Of a DNA stretch of 64,000 bases, positions 36,515 through 45,451 are shown piece by piece (within the stretch, counting starts at the first letter, position 1; each line of letters opens with the position of its first letter). Made by a program: the position numbers and the translations under genes. Source of the DNA: CBDAQR01 sp965199055 (GTDB lineage: Bacteria; Pseudomonadota; Gammaproteobacteria; Pseudomonadales; Halieaceae); contig CBDAQR010000003.1 in the NCBI GenBank assembly GCA_965199055.1, positions 1,364,001 through 1,428,000 of the forward strand, given 5' to 3'. Under the pieces are notes generated by a model that made no database searches, was not told where the DNA came from, and saw nothing but the letters and a program-made list of their open reading frames with translations.

Positions 36515-36927
36515 CCGGAGGCCTCAACGGCCTGTCCGCTGACCTTGAACTTGACCGCGCGGGTGATCTTGTCCTCGCGGGGTATCGCGCTGCCGACGCC
36601 GGTCACCAGCGCCCGGAACGTCAGGCTCTCGCCACCGGGGTAGACAATGCGGTAGTAGCCCAGGGTGCGGTTGTGGTGATCGTTGAGCAGCAGGCCCTGC
36701 TGGGTCTCACTGGCCGAAAAGCTGAGCGTGATGGCCAGCTCCCCGGGATCAATCAGCCCGCCCCCGAACACCATGTGGTGGTTCTTGTCGGGGTTGTCGA
36801 GGCGGGTGTCGTCATAGGTGGACAGCGTGGACTCGGGCATCTCGTCGATGCTGTACAGGCCCGCGACCTGTACGTAGTTCTCCCCCGAATCGTTGCTGCG
36901 CTGAAAGCTGGCGCCGTAGCCGGACAT
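36511..36927 (-). CDS. Major tail (tube) protein
   Basis: A 138-residue protein: MSGYGASFQRSNDSG, GGGLIDPGELAITLSFSA, then RALVTGVGSAIPREDKI. The HK97/lambda-type tube position (between head-tail joining and chaperone genes) and size support the call. ATG 36927 has a GAGGAGG site, better than the upstream in-frame ATG at 36945. Confidence 0.78.
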   Translation of the reverse strand: MSGYGASFQRSNDSGENYVQVAGLYSIDEMPESTLSTYDDTRLDNPDKNHHMVFGGGLIDPGELAITLSFSASETQQGLLLNDHHNRTLGYYRIVYPGGESLTFRALVTGVGSAIPREDKITRAVKFKVSGQAVEASG

Positions 36928-36937
36928 GGTGTCCTCC

Positions 36938-37225
36938 TCAGTCAATGGTCAGGTGCACACGCAACAGACCTGCCTCCTCGTGCAGGTGGATGATTGTGTA
37001 GTCGGTCGTGTCGATGTGCAGGGTTTTGCCGACGCAGCCGCGCCAGCCGGAAAATACGGGCGTGGTGAAGGTATAGCGCTCATCGGCCGTCTCGCTGACG
37101 TCCAGGAAAAAATCCGTGGACGCCCCGTCGAGATACCCGGTGAGCGTGCTGTCACTGCCCTGAAGCTGTGCGCTCAGCGCATCCAGGCCCGCAAAGAACA
37201 CGGACAGGTCCTCATCAAAGGCCAT
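36938..37225 (-). CDS. Head-tail joining / tail completion protein
   Basis: A 95-residue protein (MAFDEDLSVFFAGLDALSAQ...). The segment FSGWRGCVGKTLHIDTTDYT resembles small head-tail connectors (lambda FII position). It overlaps the preceding 55-codon gene by one base. No enzymatic motif is seen. Confidence 0.65.
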   Translation of the reverse strand: MAFDEDLSVFFAGLDALSAQLQGSDSTLTGYLDGASTDFFLDVSETADERYTFTTPVFSGWRGCVGKTLHIDTTDYTIIHLHEEAGLLRVHLTID

Positions 37226-37392
37226 CAGTGTGCGGGCGCATCGGTGCCGCCCGCCTTGCCCGGGGCATACGGCTTCGCCTTGCCCAGCGACAGTGCGCAG
37301 CGCGCCACCGGCCCGGGCAGCACGACGGGTTTACGCGACGGGGGGTAGGTGACCCCGTTGAGGGTCACCTGCGCCGTGATCACGACCTGCAT
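37225..37392 (-). CDS. Small phage head protein, 55 residues
   Basis: The frame from ATG 37392 (MQVVITAQVTLNGVTYPPSR) to TGA at 37225 is tightly packed: ATGA overlap with the gene before it and one-base overlap with the one after. A short, basic, Pro-rich product between decoration and connector genes. No family is recognised. Confidence 0.6.
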   Translation of the reverse strand: MQVVITAQVTLNGVTYPPSRKPVVLPGPVARCALSLGKAKPYAPGKAGGTDAPAH

Positions 37393-37718
37393 CACGGGGT
37401 CAGTCTCAGCGTGACGCGGGCATCGGCGGCGGCGGCCGCGGCGACGACAACACCCGCCGCCAGGTGGCTGCCCTTGGTGCTGGTGATCGTGCCATCGCTC
37501 GCCTTGAAGTACGCCCGGGCACCCACCTCGAAAGTGTCCGTGCCCGCCTTGGGCAGGCTGAACACGCCCTCGAGCTGGACCGGGGTTGATTCGCCATTGC
37601 CCGCGTGATTGAGCGCCACGCCGAACAGCTGGCCGACCCTGACCGGATCGCCCGCGCGGACATCGGCCGCCATCGTGAGGGTCACTACCCGACCGTCTTG
37701 TACGTAGTTTGTCGCCAT
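37392..37718 (-). CDS. DUF2190-family capsid decoration protein
   Basis: A 108-residue beta-rich protein with the DUF2190 pattern: YVQDGRVVTLTMAADVRAGD, PVRVGQLFGVALNHA, then KASDGTITSTKGSH. It typically sits after the capsid gene and is thought to be a capsid cement or fibre protein. Confidence 0.85.
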   Translation of the reverse strand: MATNYVQDGRVVTLTMAADVRAGDPVRVGQLFGVALNHAGNGESTPVQLEGVFSLPKAGTDTFEVGARAYFKASDGTITSTKGSHLAAGVVVAAAAAADARVTLRLTP

Positions 37719-37757
37719 GTGTCTGTCTCCTGTTGAGTGTGTCCTGATTGTGTCGTG

Positions 37758-39986
37758 TCAGGGCCCCGGTGTCTTGACCAGCGCCCGGTAGTCCCAGACC
37801 TTCGCCGCGGCATCGATGCGGACCTTGAACTCGGTGCCGTCGATGTTCCAGCCCATCTTCTGCTCCAGTACCGGGGCCTGCTGTCCATCGAGGTAGAGCA
37901 CCTCAATGGCGTCGTACATCGCCGGGTCGGCCAGCAAGAACCAGTCCTGGCTGTCCAGGCGGGCATCGGCAATCACCTCGGACAGGTGGCGCACCGTGTT
38001 CGGGACCGTGTTGTGCTTCGTTGCGGCACCGACCTCGAACTCCGATTGCATGGTCTGAATGGCAGCGCCCTCCAGCGCCACCGGACACAGCAGGAAGCGC
38101 GGGCGAATGTTCAGCCGTGCCGCCCCCTCGGTCTGGCTCGCCAGCAGCACCCGGGCGGCATCGACACTGCCCGTGTTGATGCCCGCCGCGCCGGCCAGGT
38201 TGCCGTGATCGGCATGAAACAACGCCTTGCCGTCGTTCATCGTCACCGCGCCGCTCAGCAGCGCCCACACCAGGTCGCCCACGGTGCGAATCGCGGCGCG
38301 ACCCATCTTGCGGGGGATGCGCGTAAACGCCCCCAGATCGTCGTTGATGATCGCCTGACGGGTGATACTGAACAGCTCACCGAAGGTCGCCAGCTGCGCC
38401 GACTCCGCACGATCGCCCAGGGTGATCGCCTTGTATTCCGCCCCTTCCGGCACCTCACGCAGACTGGGAAAATGCCCGATATCAACGCGGGACTGCACCT
38501 TGAAATCCGGCAGATGGCCCGACGCGGTGAAGCGGGTAAAGGTTTCCTCGGCTTCCTCGTAGCCCTTGAGCATCGCCTTCTTGGCGGTGGTGGAGAGCAG
38601 GTGGGAAAAATCCGAGCTGGTGTGGGTAAAGGCCGCCGCCACCAGATCCAGCTTGGCCAGGGAGCCGGTGGCGATGCCGCGGCGCTCCAGCATCGCCCGG
38701 GCCAGTTCGATGAGCGTGTAGCCGATGAGTTCATTGTCCTGTGTCGGCGCGTCAATCAGCCCCGCCCGTGCCGCCAGCATGGTGCCCGCGTGCTCGAGGA
38801 AGCGCCGCTGGCCATCGCCATCACGGACCCCCACCGTGCCCGCGGTGGGGCCATCGTTGGCACCGAGGGCCGCCAGCAGTTGCCGGGACGCGGCCTCGGG
38901 CGTGACCGTGAAGTCTGTCAGGCACGCATCCATCAGATCGCGGTGCGCATCAAAGCCCGCAAAGGCCTCGCGGATGCCGCGCTGGCGTTCAGACTCGCCC
39001 GCCACTGCCGCCGCGACCGCCTCGCTCACACTGCCTGCGGGGGGGTTCGGTGGCGCAGGGTCGGGGTTCGGTTGCGCTGCGGGGGCGTTCGGTGGCGCAG
39101 GGTCGGGGGTCGGTTGCGCTGCGGGGGGGTTCGATGGCGCAGGGTCGGGGGTCGGTTGCGCTGCGGGGGGGTTCGATGGCGCAGGGTCGGGGGTCGGTTG
39201 CGCTGCGGGGGGGTTCGATGGCGCAGGGTCGGGGGTCGGTTGCGCTGCGGGGTTGGTTGCGTCTGCGGCTGCACCGGGTTGATTGCCTGTTTTCTTCGGC
39301 ATGTTCTTCTCCTTGCTAGAGGTTGTGCCAGCCACCGCTGACGGGTTACACACAGCGTCCTGAGCACCCGCGGCCAACACCGCCAGCGTCTCGGGAACGT
39401 GCTGATAGTCAAATCGTTCAAGATCAAAACAAGCGGCAAGGGCGGTCTTGCCCGTGACCTCGGTGACCAGGCCCGCCGCCAGCGCCTCGTCGCCCAGAAA
39501 CCAGGTTTCCTCGTCCATCCAGGTGCGCACGGTGTCCTCATCGGCACCGGTGGCCGCCCGGTAGAGGGCCACCATGCTCTGCTTGATTTTCACAAGCAGC
39601 TTGACGGCCTTGCGCAGGTCCTTCTCCTCACCCCAGGCCCCCGCGGTGGGGTTGTGGAGCATGAGGTAGGCGTTCTGCGGCATCACGATGGTGTCAGCCG
39701 CCAGCATGATGATACTGGCGATCGAGGCGGCGAGTCCGGTAATGGTGCAGGTGATCGTCGCCGGATGGGCCCGCAGGACGTTATAGATCGCCATGCCCTC
39801 AAACACACTCCCGCCGGGGGAGTTGAGGGAGAGCTGTATCGCCTCAACATCGCCGAGGGCCTTGAGGTCCTGGGCAAAGTGTTTGGCGGTGACGCCAAAG
39901 TAGCCGATCTCACCGTCAATCGTCAGCTCGGCGGGCGCACCCTGCGCGGCGGCCCGGATCGTGTACCAGGACGGGGATTGGGGCAT
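37758..39986 (-). CDS. ClpP-type prohead protease / major capsid protein fusion
   Basis: A 742-residue reading frame. Residues 1-200 are an S14 (ClpP-like) protease: SLNSPGGSVFEGMAIYNVL, GLAASIASIIMLAAD with the catalytic serine, and LMLHNP with the histidine. A Pro/Ala/Gln linker follows, with five 14-residue repeats (about 242-311). The last 430 residues are a Mu/HK97-type capsid protein (SVSEAVAAAVAGESERQRG to WDYRALVKTPG). An internal ATG at 39302 with AAGGAGAAG in front could make capsid protein alone (514 residues). Confidence 0.9.
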   Translation of the reverse strand: MPQSPSWYTIRAAAQGAPAELTIDGEIGYFGVTAKHFAQDLKALGDVEAIQLSLNSPGGSVFEGMAIYNVLRAHPATITCTITGLAASIASIIMLAADTIVMPQNAYLMLHNPTAGAWGEEKDLRKAVKLLVKIKQSMVALYRAATGADEDTVRTWMDEETWFLGDEALAAGLVTEVTGKTALAACFDLERFDYQHVPETLAVLAAGAQDAVCNPSAVAGTTSSKEKNMPKKTGNQPGAAADATNPAAQPTPDPAPSNPPAAQPTPDPAPSNPPAAQPTPDPAPSNPPAAQPTPDPAPPNAPAAQPNPDPAPPNPPAGSVSEAVAAAVAGESERQRGIREAFAGFDAHRDLMDACLTDFTVTPEAASRQLLAALGANDGPTAGTVGVRDGDGQRRFLEHAGTMLAARAGLIDAPTQDNELIGYTLIELARAMLERRGIATGSLAKLDLVAAAFTHTSSDFSHLLSTTAKKAMLKGYEEAEETFTRFTASGHLPDFKVQSRVDIGHFPSLREVPEGAEYKAITLGDRAESAQLATFGELFSITRQAIINDDLGAFTRIPRKMGRAAIRTVGDLVWALLSGAVTMNDGKALFHADHGNLAGAAGINTGSVDAARVLLASQTEGAARLNIRPRFLLCPVALEGAAIQTMQSEFEVGAATKHNTVPNTVRHLSEVIADARLDSQDWFLLADPAMYDAIEVLYLDGQQAPVLEQKMGWNIDGTEFKVRIDAAAKVWDYRALVKTPGP
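39040..39252 (-). repeat. 42-bp tandem repeats in protease-capsid linker
   Basis: About five copies of a 42-bp unit encode PAAQPTPDPAPSNP-like repeats. The three central copies are identical over long stretches. Copy number is likely to vary by slippage without a frame change. Confidence 0.85.
39302..39316 (-). promoter_or_regulatory. Internal ribosome site and start for capsid protein
   Basis: AAGGAGAAGAAC followed by ATG 39302 (MPKKTGN) lies in frame within the fusion. It would start the linker-capsid part separately from the protease, like lambda C/Nu3 nesting. Confidence 0.55.
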
Positions 39987-40010
39987 GCTTCTCTCCTCGC
40001 ACAGCCACGG

Positions 40011-41513
40011 CTAGGTCGCCGTATGGCTGTTGTTGTTGTCGTTGTCGTCTTCGTCGTCCGGGTCCGGTGCGGGCGGCGACGGGCCGAAGTACTGCCCAAT
40101 GCCGCGCGCTTCAATCTCGCGCACCCACTGCTCGTACTGCGTCATGATCGCGCGCGGATTGAGGCCTCGGCGACGCATCACCCGCTGCGGACTGGTCAGC
40201 ATCCAGCTGATCAGTTCGCTATCGGCCCTGGCCTCCTTGAGCACATCAATCCAGGGCATGCTCGGCGGGATATAGTCCGCGTCGTACAGCGAGGCCGGGT
40301 CCAGGTCCGTCGGCACACGCAGCGCACCGGACATGACCGCCATCCTGACAAAGCGCTCATAGGTCGGCACCATCAGCGCACCGATAAAGTCCGTGCTCAT
40401 GGCCAGGTAATGCCCCCACTGCTCCACGAGCTCCTGGCGCTGCGCCGAGTAGGTGCCGTTATAGTTTTTGGCAATGGAGCTGTAGGAGGTCATGGTGCCC
40501 GCCGAGACCGCCTTGAGCATGGCGTCACGAAAAGGCGAGAGCAGCGCACTGGGGCGCTTGCTTTCGATGGTGCCCACGTCCTCGCCCGGGGCCAGGTCGT
40601 CAAAGACCATGCCGGGGTTGACGCTGAACGTGCGCTCGTGCGCCGCCGGGTCACTCTCGTCGAACATGGACGGTTCGCCCTTTTTGATGTAGAAGGCGGC
40701 CGCTGCCGCGACGCGGGCCGCCACGCGCTCGGATTCTTCGTAGTCCTTGATGTCACTGAGGCGAGCGAGCACCGGTGCCAGCACGCTCACCCCGCGGCGC
40801 TGGTGCAGACGGCGGGTGGTTTTGAGGTGAATGACCTGGCGGGCATCATGCGCACGCGTGCGGGTCTGCACGGACCACCCGGCCCCGGGATGCGCGTCCA
40901 GAAAGTGATACTGCGTCGGGCGCCCCCACGCATTGCACTGGACCCCCTGGACAATGTTCTGGCCCGGGTCATTGTGCTCAAACGGGCAGAAATCGGGCTC
41001 CAGCAGCTCGAGCGTGTACGGGACCCGGGTCCCATGGCGGAGCAAGGGGACGTAGCCCAGCAGTTCCTTGCAGAACACCTCACCATCACGCATCTGGGTC
41101 AGGAACGCCAGGCGCTGTGCCTTTGCCCACGACAGTTGCCCCGTGACTTCCGGCGTTTTGCACCAGTCGGCATAGAGCACAGACAGTGCATCGGCCAGCG
41201 AGCGGTGCGGCTCCCCGGACCGCTCGCGGGGCTGCGGCTCCACACCGATGCCGTGCGGGCCAATCACGTTGTTCACCAGCACGTTAAACACGCCCACCGC
41301 CAGATCATGGTTCTGGTCCAGGTGACGTGCCTGTGCACGCAGGGCCTCGCCCGCCCCCTCCAGCGCCACATCGCCACTGCTGTTGTCGCCGGGATGTCGC
41401 CGCTGTCGGGGCGGGCGGGCCGACTCATACGCCGCCAGCGCACGACGGAACCGGACGCGGCGAAACGCCGCCTGCGGGCTGAACACCCCGACCAGTCGGT
41501 CCATCAGGTTCAT
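40011..41513 (-). CDS. Portal protein, lambda family
   Basis: A 500-residue portal: NHDLAVGVFNVLVNNVIGPHG, AFLTQMRDGEVFCKEL, LELLEPDFCPFEHNDPG, ending in an acidic Asp/Asn tail (DDEDDNDNNN). It forms the dodecameric DNA channel at one capsid vertex. The start overlaps the gpW-like gene by four bases. Confidence 0.9.
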   Translation of the reverse strand: MNLMDRLVGVFSPQAAFRRVRFRRALAAYESARPPRQRRHPGDNSSGDVALEGAGEALRAQARHLDQNHDLAVGVFNVLVNNVIGPHGIGVEPQPRERSGEPHRSLADALSVLYADWCKTPEVTGQLSWAKAQRLAFLTQMRDGEVFCKELLGYVPLLRHGTRVPYTLELLEPDFCPFEHNDPGQNIVQGVQCNAWGRPTQYHFLDAHPGAGWSVQTRTRAHDARQVIHLKTTRRLHQRRGVSVLAPVLARLSDIKDYEESERVAARVAAAAAFYIKKGEPSMFDESDPAAHERTFSVNPGMVFDDLAPGEDVGTIESKRPSALLSPFRDAMLKAVSAGTMTSYSSIAKNYNGTYSAQRQELVEQWGHYLAMSTDFIGALMVPTYERFVRMAVMSGALRVPTDLDPASLYDADYIPPSMPWIDVLKEARADSELISWMLTSPQRVMRRRGLNPRAIMTQYEQWVREIEARGIGQYFGPSPPAPDPDDEDDNDNNNSHTAT

Positions 41514-41755
41514 GCGTCAAACGTCGCCCGGGCGTAGCGGGGGTGCGCTTGACCGGCGGCACGGGCCTGGGCGTGCTGAAGCTTTCTGAACCACTCCCTG
41601 CGCCCGGCACGGATGTGCCCCAGGTCCGCCCGCGTCAGGGAGCGGCCATTGATCGCGTAGCTCTGCCCGCGCAGTACGGCCTGCTCAGCCGCCACATAGG
41701 CGTCATACATGTGCTGTTCAAGACTCAAACCAGTGGCCCTCGTAATCGATGACAT
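41510..41755 (-). CDS. gpW/DUF6148-like head-tail joining protein
   Basis: An 81-residue protein, if ATG 41755 is used (MSSITRATGLSLEQH, then GQSYAINGRSLTRADLGHIRAG). GQSY and RSLTRADL are typical of this family. Starting at 41710, just after the terminase stop, would give 66 residues but lose the conserved GLSLEQ region. It sits between terminase and portal as in lambda. Confidence 0.78.
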   Translation of the reverse strand: MSSITRATGLSLEQHMYDAYVAAEQAVLRGQSYAINGRSLTRADLGHIRAGRREWFRKLQHAQARAAGQAHPRYARATFDA

Positions 41756-43586
41756 TGTGCCGATGCTGGCGGCGCACCGGCGTGGACTGCCCGGACCGAG
41801 CGCGGTCCGGCGGGGGAGTCTCCACGCGCAGCTTGCGGGCAAACGCGCCCCACTGCGGGTTCAGTATGCGCAGCGCCGCGTAGGCGTAGACCCGACAATC
41901 GAGCGCCTCATTGCGGGCCCGGGTCTTGCGCCACTCCCGCCGCGGGAAACTGCGCACGTAGCGCGTGACGCTCGTCTCCGCGGTGAGCTGGCGAAAATAC
42001 TCCTCGTCGCGCGCCAGCGGGAAATGGCAGTAGCCCGGCCCGACCGCGGCCTGGCGCAGCCGCGCATAGAGCAGCGTCTTGGCATCGTCAACGCCCACAA
42101 TGTACAGGTCGACCTTGCGCCGCTTGCGCCCCGACTGCTTGCGGTTCGGGGCCGAGACCACCGCGCGCCCCTCGCCCGCCATGCCCTTGATGGCAAACAC
42201 GCGGCGCGACTTTCGCTCGCGGCAATAATCGTAAACGACCTGGGTAAAGTGGCCGCCCGAATCGATGGCCGTGGCCGCAATGTGGAGCGCGGTGCCACCT
42301 TCATGCTGATACGTTCGCTCGAGCAGCGCATCGAGCTGCTCCCAGACCGCACGCTGCCCCGGGTCCCCGTGAATCACCCCGGCATCGACATTCCAGCTCT
42401 GCTCGTCGGCGTCCCAGCCCACCACCTCATACTCCAGGCGGTCGTCCTGCACATCCACGCCCAGCGTCAACAGCAGCGCACCGGCGGGCACCGCTGCCGC
42501 GTACTGCTCGCGACGCGCATACAGGGCCAGCCCCTCAACGGTCTCGCCCTCCTCTTCCCAGGTCTCCCCCAGACAGGTGTTGGCCCAGACCTTGCGCGTC
42601 TGCGGACTCTTCCTGGACTCCAGAAAATGCGCGGCGATCGCGGCCAGACTCGACCACGGCGAGTACAGCTCATTGAGATGAAACCCGGCGCGCCCGTCAA
42701 ACGCGGCGCCCGCACGCCACTGGCCCTGCGCGATCGCGGCCCGGCGCTGGGCCTCGTCCCAGAGCGCACCGCAGTGCTCGCAGCCGTAACCGGCCTTGTC
42801 CGGCTCACCGTCCGGCCAGCTGACCTGCGCCCAGACCAGCGCCTGCGCCCGGGCGCACTGCGGACACGGCACGTAAAAGCGGCGCTGGTCCGACAGCGCG
42901 TATTCGCGCTCAATGCGACTGAGGCCCCGAATCGTCGGCGTCGAGACCAGCACCAGACGCGCATTCCAGAACGTGGCCGTTCGCTTTTTGGCCAGACTCA
43001 CCGGGTCACCCTCCGTGCCTGCGCTTGGCGGATAGCGATCCACCTCATCGCACAGCACCAGGCGCACCGGGCGGCTCGCCAGACTGGCTGGGCTGTTCGC
43101 CCCCGCCATGGTGATATGCCCACCGGGGAACGTCTTGTGCAGCAGGGTGTTGCCGCTGTCACGCGCACGCGCATCCTTGACCCGAGTGCGCAGGCAGGGC
43201 GTGTCACGCACCATCGGGGCGAGGCGGTCCTTCGACCAGGTGTGCGCCATCTCCAGCGTCGGCTGCAACAGCAACATCGGGGCCGGTTCCTGATCCATGT
43301 GATAGCCCACCACGTTGTTCAACACCTCGGTCTTGCCCACCTGGGCAGAACTCATGACCACCACCGTGTGAACCGACGGCTCAGTGACCGCATCCATGAT
43401 CCCGCGCTGATATTCTGCCCGGGCCGTGCGCCAATGCCCCGGCTCCGCCGAGGCCTCTGCGCTTAAGCGTCTGTATTTATCGGCCCATGCCGATACAACC
43501 AGATCAGTCGGCGCCCGGGCTATCTCCCACACCTTCGGGTACGCAAGGGACGCCGTAGTGCTCCGGGTCGTAGTCAGCCAGCTCAT
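41718..43586 (-). CDS. Terminase large subunit (GpA family)
   Basis: A 622-residue protein. Walker A-like SSAQVGKT (about 79-86) and Walker B-like LVLCDEVDRYP belong to the packaging ATPase. A zinc-finger-like set CPQCARAQ and CEHCGALW follows, then the nuclease domain (LGVDVQDDRLEYEVVGW). It cuts and packages concatemeric DNA. The first 25 residues overlap the small-subunit gene, so a slightly later start such as GTG at the VWEIARAP codon is possible. Confidence 0.92.
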   Translation of the reverse strand: MSWLTTTRSTTASLAYPKVWEIARAPTDLVVSAWADKYRRLSAEASAEPGHWRTARAEYQRGIMDAVTEPSVHTVVVMSSAQVGKTEVLNNVVGYHMDQEPAPMLLLQPTLEMAHTWSKDRLAPMVRDTPCLRTRVKDARARDSGNTLLHKTFPGGHITMAGANSPASLASRPVRLVLCDEVDRYPPSAGTEGDPVSLAKKRTATFWNARLVLVSTPTIRGLSRIEREYALSDQRRFYVPCPQCARAQALVWAQVSWPDGEPDKAGYGCEHCGALWDEAQRRAAIAQGQWRAGAAFDGRAGFHLNELYSPWSSLAAIAAHFLESRKSPQTRKVWANTCLGETWEEEGETVEGLALYARREQYAAAVPAGALLLTLGVDVQDDRLEYEVVGWDADEQSWNVDAGVIHGDPGQRAVWEQLDALLERTYQHEGGTALHIAATAIDSGGHFTQVVYDYCRERKSRRVFAIKGMAGEGRAVVSAPNRKQSGRKRRKVDLYIVGVDDAKTLLYARLRQAAVGPGYCHFPLARDEEYFRQLTAETSVTRYVRSFPRREWRKTRARNEALDCRVYAYAALRILNPQWGAFARKLRVETPPPDRARSGQSTPVRRQHRHNVIDYEGHWFES

Positions 43587-44028
43587 TCAACGCCTCGTGT
43601 AAATGCTCTTTCTGGATTTGTTGTACCTGCCCGGGGTCGTCAACGCTGGCCAGAATGGGTGCCGTCTTCGACGGTATTGAAAGAATCCGGGAGCGAAACG
43701 CGCCGATCATTCCATCCTGCACCCGCTCCACGGTTTCCCGGGGAATGAGTTCCCCGCGCGCTATCTTGAGCTCAAGTTCTACTTTCTCCCGCTGTGCCTT
43801 GATCAACCCGGCCCGCTCCACCGCATAGTCCAGCGGTGCATCCGCCTGCGCACCCAGGGCGCGCTCGCGGAGATGGCGAATGTAGGCGGACGTCGCCGCT
43901 ATCAGCGGATACCTGCCTCGGCCGACCTTTGGAATGACGCCCTCTTTGGCCAGCCGCTGGACATAGCGCTCGCTGACATCCCAGACCTTCGCGAGAAAGC
44001 CGGCCGAGTAATTGACGTCGTTGGCCAT
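43504..44028 (-). CDS. Terminase small subunit (Nu1-like)
   Basis: A 174-residue protein with an N-terminal winged HTH (AGFLAKVWDVSERYVQRLAK, then GVIPKVGRGRYPLI), like lambda Nu1, which recognises cos. A coiled-coil with LIKAQREKVELELKIARGEL follows. Start overlaps the methyltransferase stop by one base (TAATG). Confidence 0.88.
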   Translation of the reverse strand: MANDVNYSAGFLAKVWDVSERYVQRLAKEGVIPKVGRGRYPLIAATSAYIRHLRERALGAQADAPLDYAVERAGLIKAQREKVELELKIARGELIPRETVERVQDGMIGAFRSRILSIPSKTAPILASVDDPGQVQQIQKEHLHEALNELADYDPEHYGVPCVPEGVGDSPGAD

Positions 44029-45323
44029 TACGCCGCCTTGGCGCGTGACCGTGCTCTCGCTACCTGATCAAACGTCTTGCCGGAGGACTCCAGCGTGGCG
44101 CTGGCACCAGTGAACTGCTGCCACCGGCGCACGATGACATCAACGTATTTAGGGTCCAACTCCATTAAACGGGCATGCCGGTTGGTTTTTTCGCACGCGA
44201 TCAATGTGGCTCCTGAACCCCCGAAAGCATCAAGCACGATATCGCCGACCTTGCTGGAGTTCTGTATCGCCCGCTCAATGAGCTCGACCGGCTTCTGCGT
44301 TGGGTGAACGTATTCCGCGGTGTTGCCCCGACGCATCGCCCAGACGTCCGATTGCGACTTGTCCCCGTGCCACTGCCCGTCACAGTAAAAGATGAACTCA
44401 TGCTGCCCACGGTAGTGCGCCCTGCCCAGACCGATGCTCTGTTTATCCCAGACGATGCAGGCCTTTATCGTGAATCCGCATTCCACCAGCGCCGCCTCAA
44501 ACGCTGAGTAGGTGCGCCACGTCAAACACACGTAAGCCGCGGCACCGGCCTTCGTCTGCTGCCTGCACAGCGCCAGGGCATCACGCACAAGCCCTGTCAG
44601 CGCATCGCCCCGCAGATCATCGTTCATGATCATGCCGTGCGCTTTGATCTTGACCTCGCCGGTTTTTTTGTCGATAACGTGCTCGCCTGCAGCGCGCCCA
44701 CCGCTATAAGACATCCCATAGGGCGGGTCGGTAACAATCAGGTCTGCGGGTTTCCCATCCATCAGGCGTTCGATTTGCTGAACCACCGTGCTGTCGCCAC
44801 AGCATAGCCGGTGCCCCCCGAGCCGCCACACATCACCGGGAATGGAAACCGGCTTGTCCTCAACCGGGGGAACCGCGTTCTCTCCTTCGTCGGAATCCTC
44901 TTCGTCAAGACCAATGCGGCCCTGGATGTCTTCCTCAGAAAAGCCGGTGAGCGATAGATCAAACGTCGCCTGTTCGAGGTCGGCCAGCTCGAGCTTGAGT
45001 AGCTCGTCGTCCCAGCCAGCATCCAGCGCCATCCGATTGTCGGCAATGACGTAGGCGCGCTTTTGCTGTTCGGTTAAATGCGCCAGAATGATGCAGGGCA
45101 GTTCGGTTATGTCGAGCCGCTCTGCGGCCATCACACGGCCATGACCGGCGATGATGCCATTGTCCCCGTCAATGAGCACCGGATTGGTAAACCCGAACTC
45201 CCGAATGCTAGACGCTATGCGGGTTATCTGGGAATCGGAGTGCGTGCGGGCGTTGCGCGCATAGGGGATCAATTGCCCCAATTTCCGATAAACAATCCTG
45301 CTTTTCTTCTGCGTCTCTGCCAT
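44028..45323 (-). CDS. ParB-domain DNA methyltransferase
   Basis: A 431-residue fusion. The N-terminal ParB/sulfiredoxin-like domain (LIPYARNARTHSDSQI, then IIAGHGRVMAAERL) is followed by a beta-class methyltransferase with VTDPPYGMSYSGG and, later, DAFGGSGATLIACE. DPPY suggests N6-adenine methylation. Such orphan enzymes in phages often protect DNA from restriction or affect packaging and gene control. ATG 45323 is chosen; a start nine codons earlier is possible. Confidence 0.88.
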   Translation of the reverse strand: MAETQKKSRIVYRKLGQLIPYARNARTHSDSQITRIASSIREFGFTNPVLIDGDNGIIAGHGRVMAAERLDITELPCIILAHLTEQQKRAYVIADNRMALDAGWDDELLKLELADLEQATFDLSLTGFSEEDIQGRIGLDEEDSDEGENAVPPVEDKPVSIPGDVWRLGGHRLCCGDSTVVQQIERLMDGKPADLIVTDPPYGMSYSGGRAAGEHVIDKKTGEVKIKAHGMIMNDDLRGDALTGLVRDALALCRQQTKAGAAAYVCLTWRTYSAFEAALVECGFTIKACIVWDKQSIGLGRAHYRGQHEFIFYCDGQWHGDKSQSDVWAMRRGNTAEYVHPTQKPVELIERAIQNSSKVGDIVLDAFGGSGATLIACEKTNRHARLMELDPKYVDVIVRRWQQFTGASATLESSGKTFDQVARARSRAKAA

Positions 45324-45427
45324 ACCCCAAACCGAACCGAACTCGGCCAAAAATCCCTGTGGCTAGGCAAGGCCTGCGGTGGCGAATAACCCATCGGCCA
45401 CCCCCCCACCGGGAGTACCTTTTTACC

Positions 45428-45450
45428 CGCCCTGCACGGGGCGCAGGGCG
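45428..45450 (-). terminator. GC-rich hairpin after minor tail Z-like gene
   Basis: CGCCCTGC (45428-45435) and GCAGGGCG (45443-45450) pair perfectly around seven bases, right after the stop at 45452. No U-run follows, so it may be only a pause or stability hairpin. Confidence 0.35.
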
Positions 45451-45451
45451 C

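Noticed and set aside
39040..39252. CRISPR-like or iteron array of 42-bp units
   Set aside because: Repeats are contiguous, in frame and encode a Pro/Ala linker in the protease-capsid fusion.
41709..43466. A 585-codon plus-strand frame opposite the terminase large subunit
   Set aside because: The minus strand encodes GpA with Walker motifs; the plus frame is a shadow.
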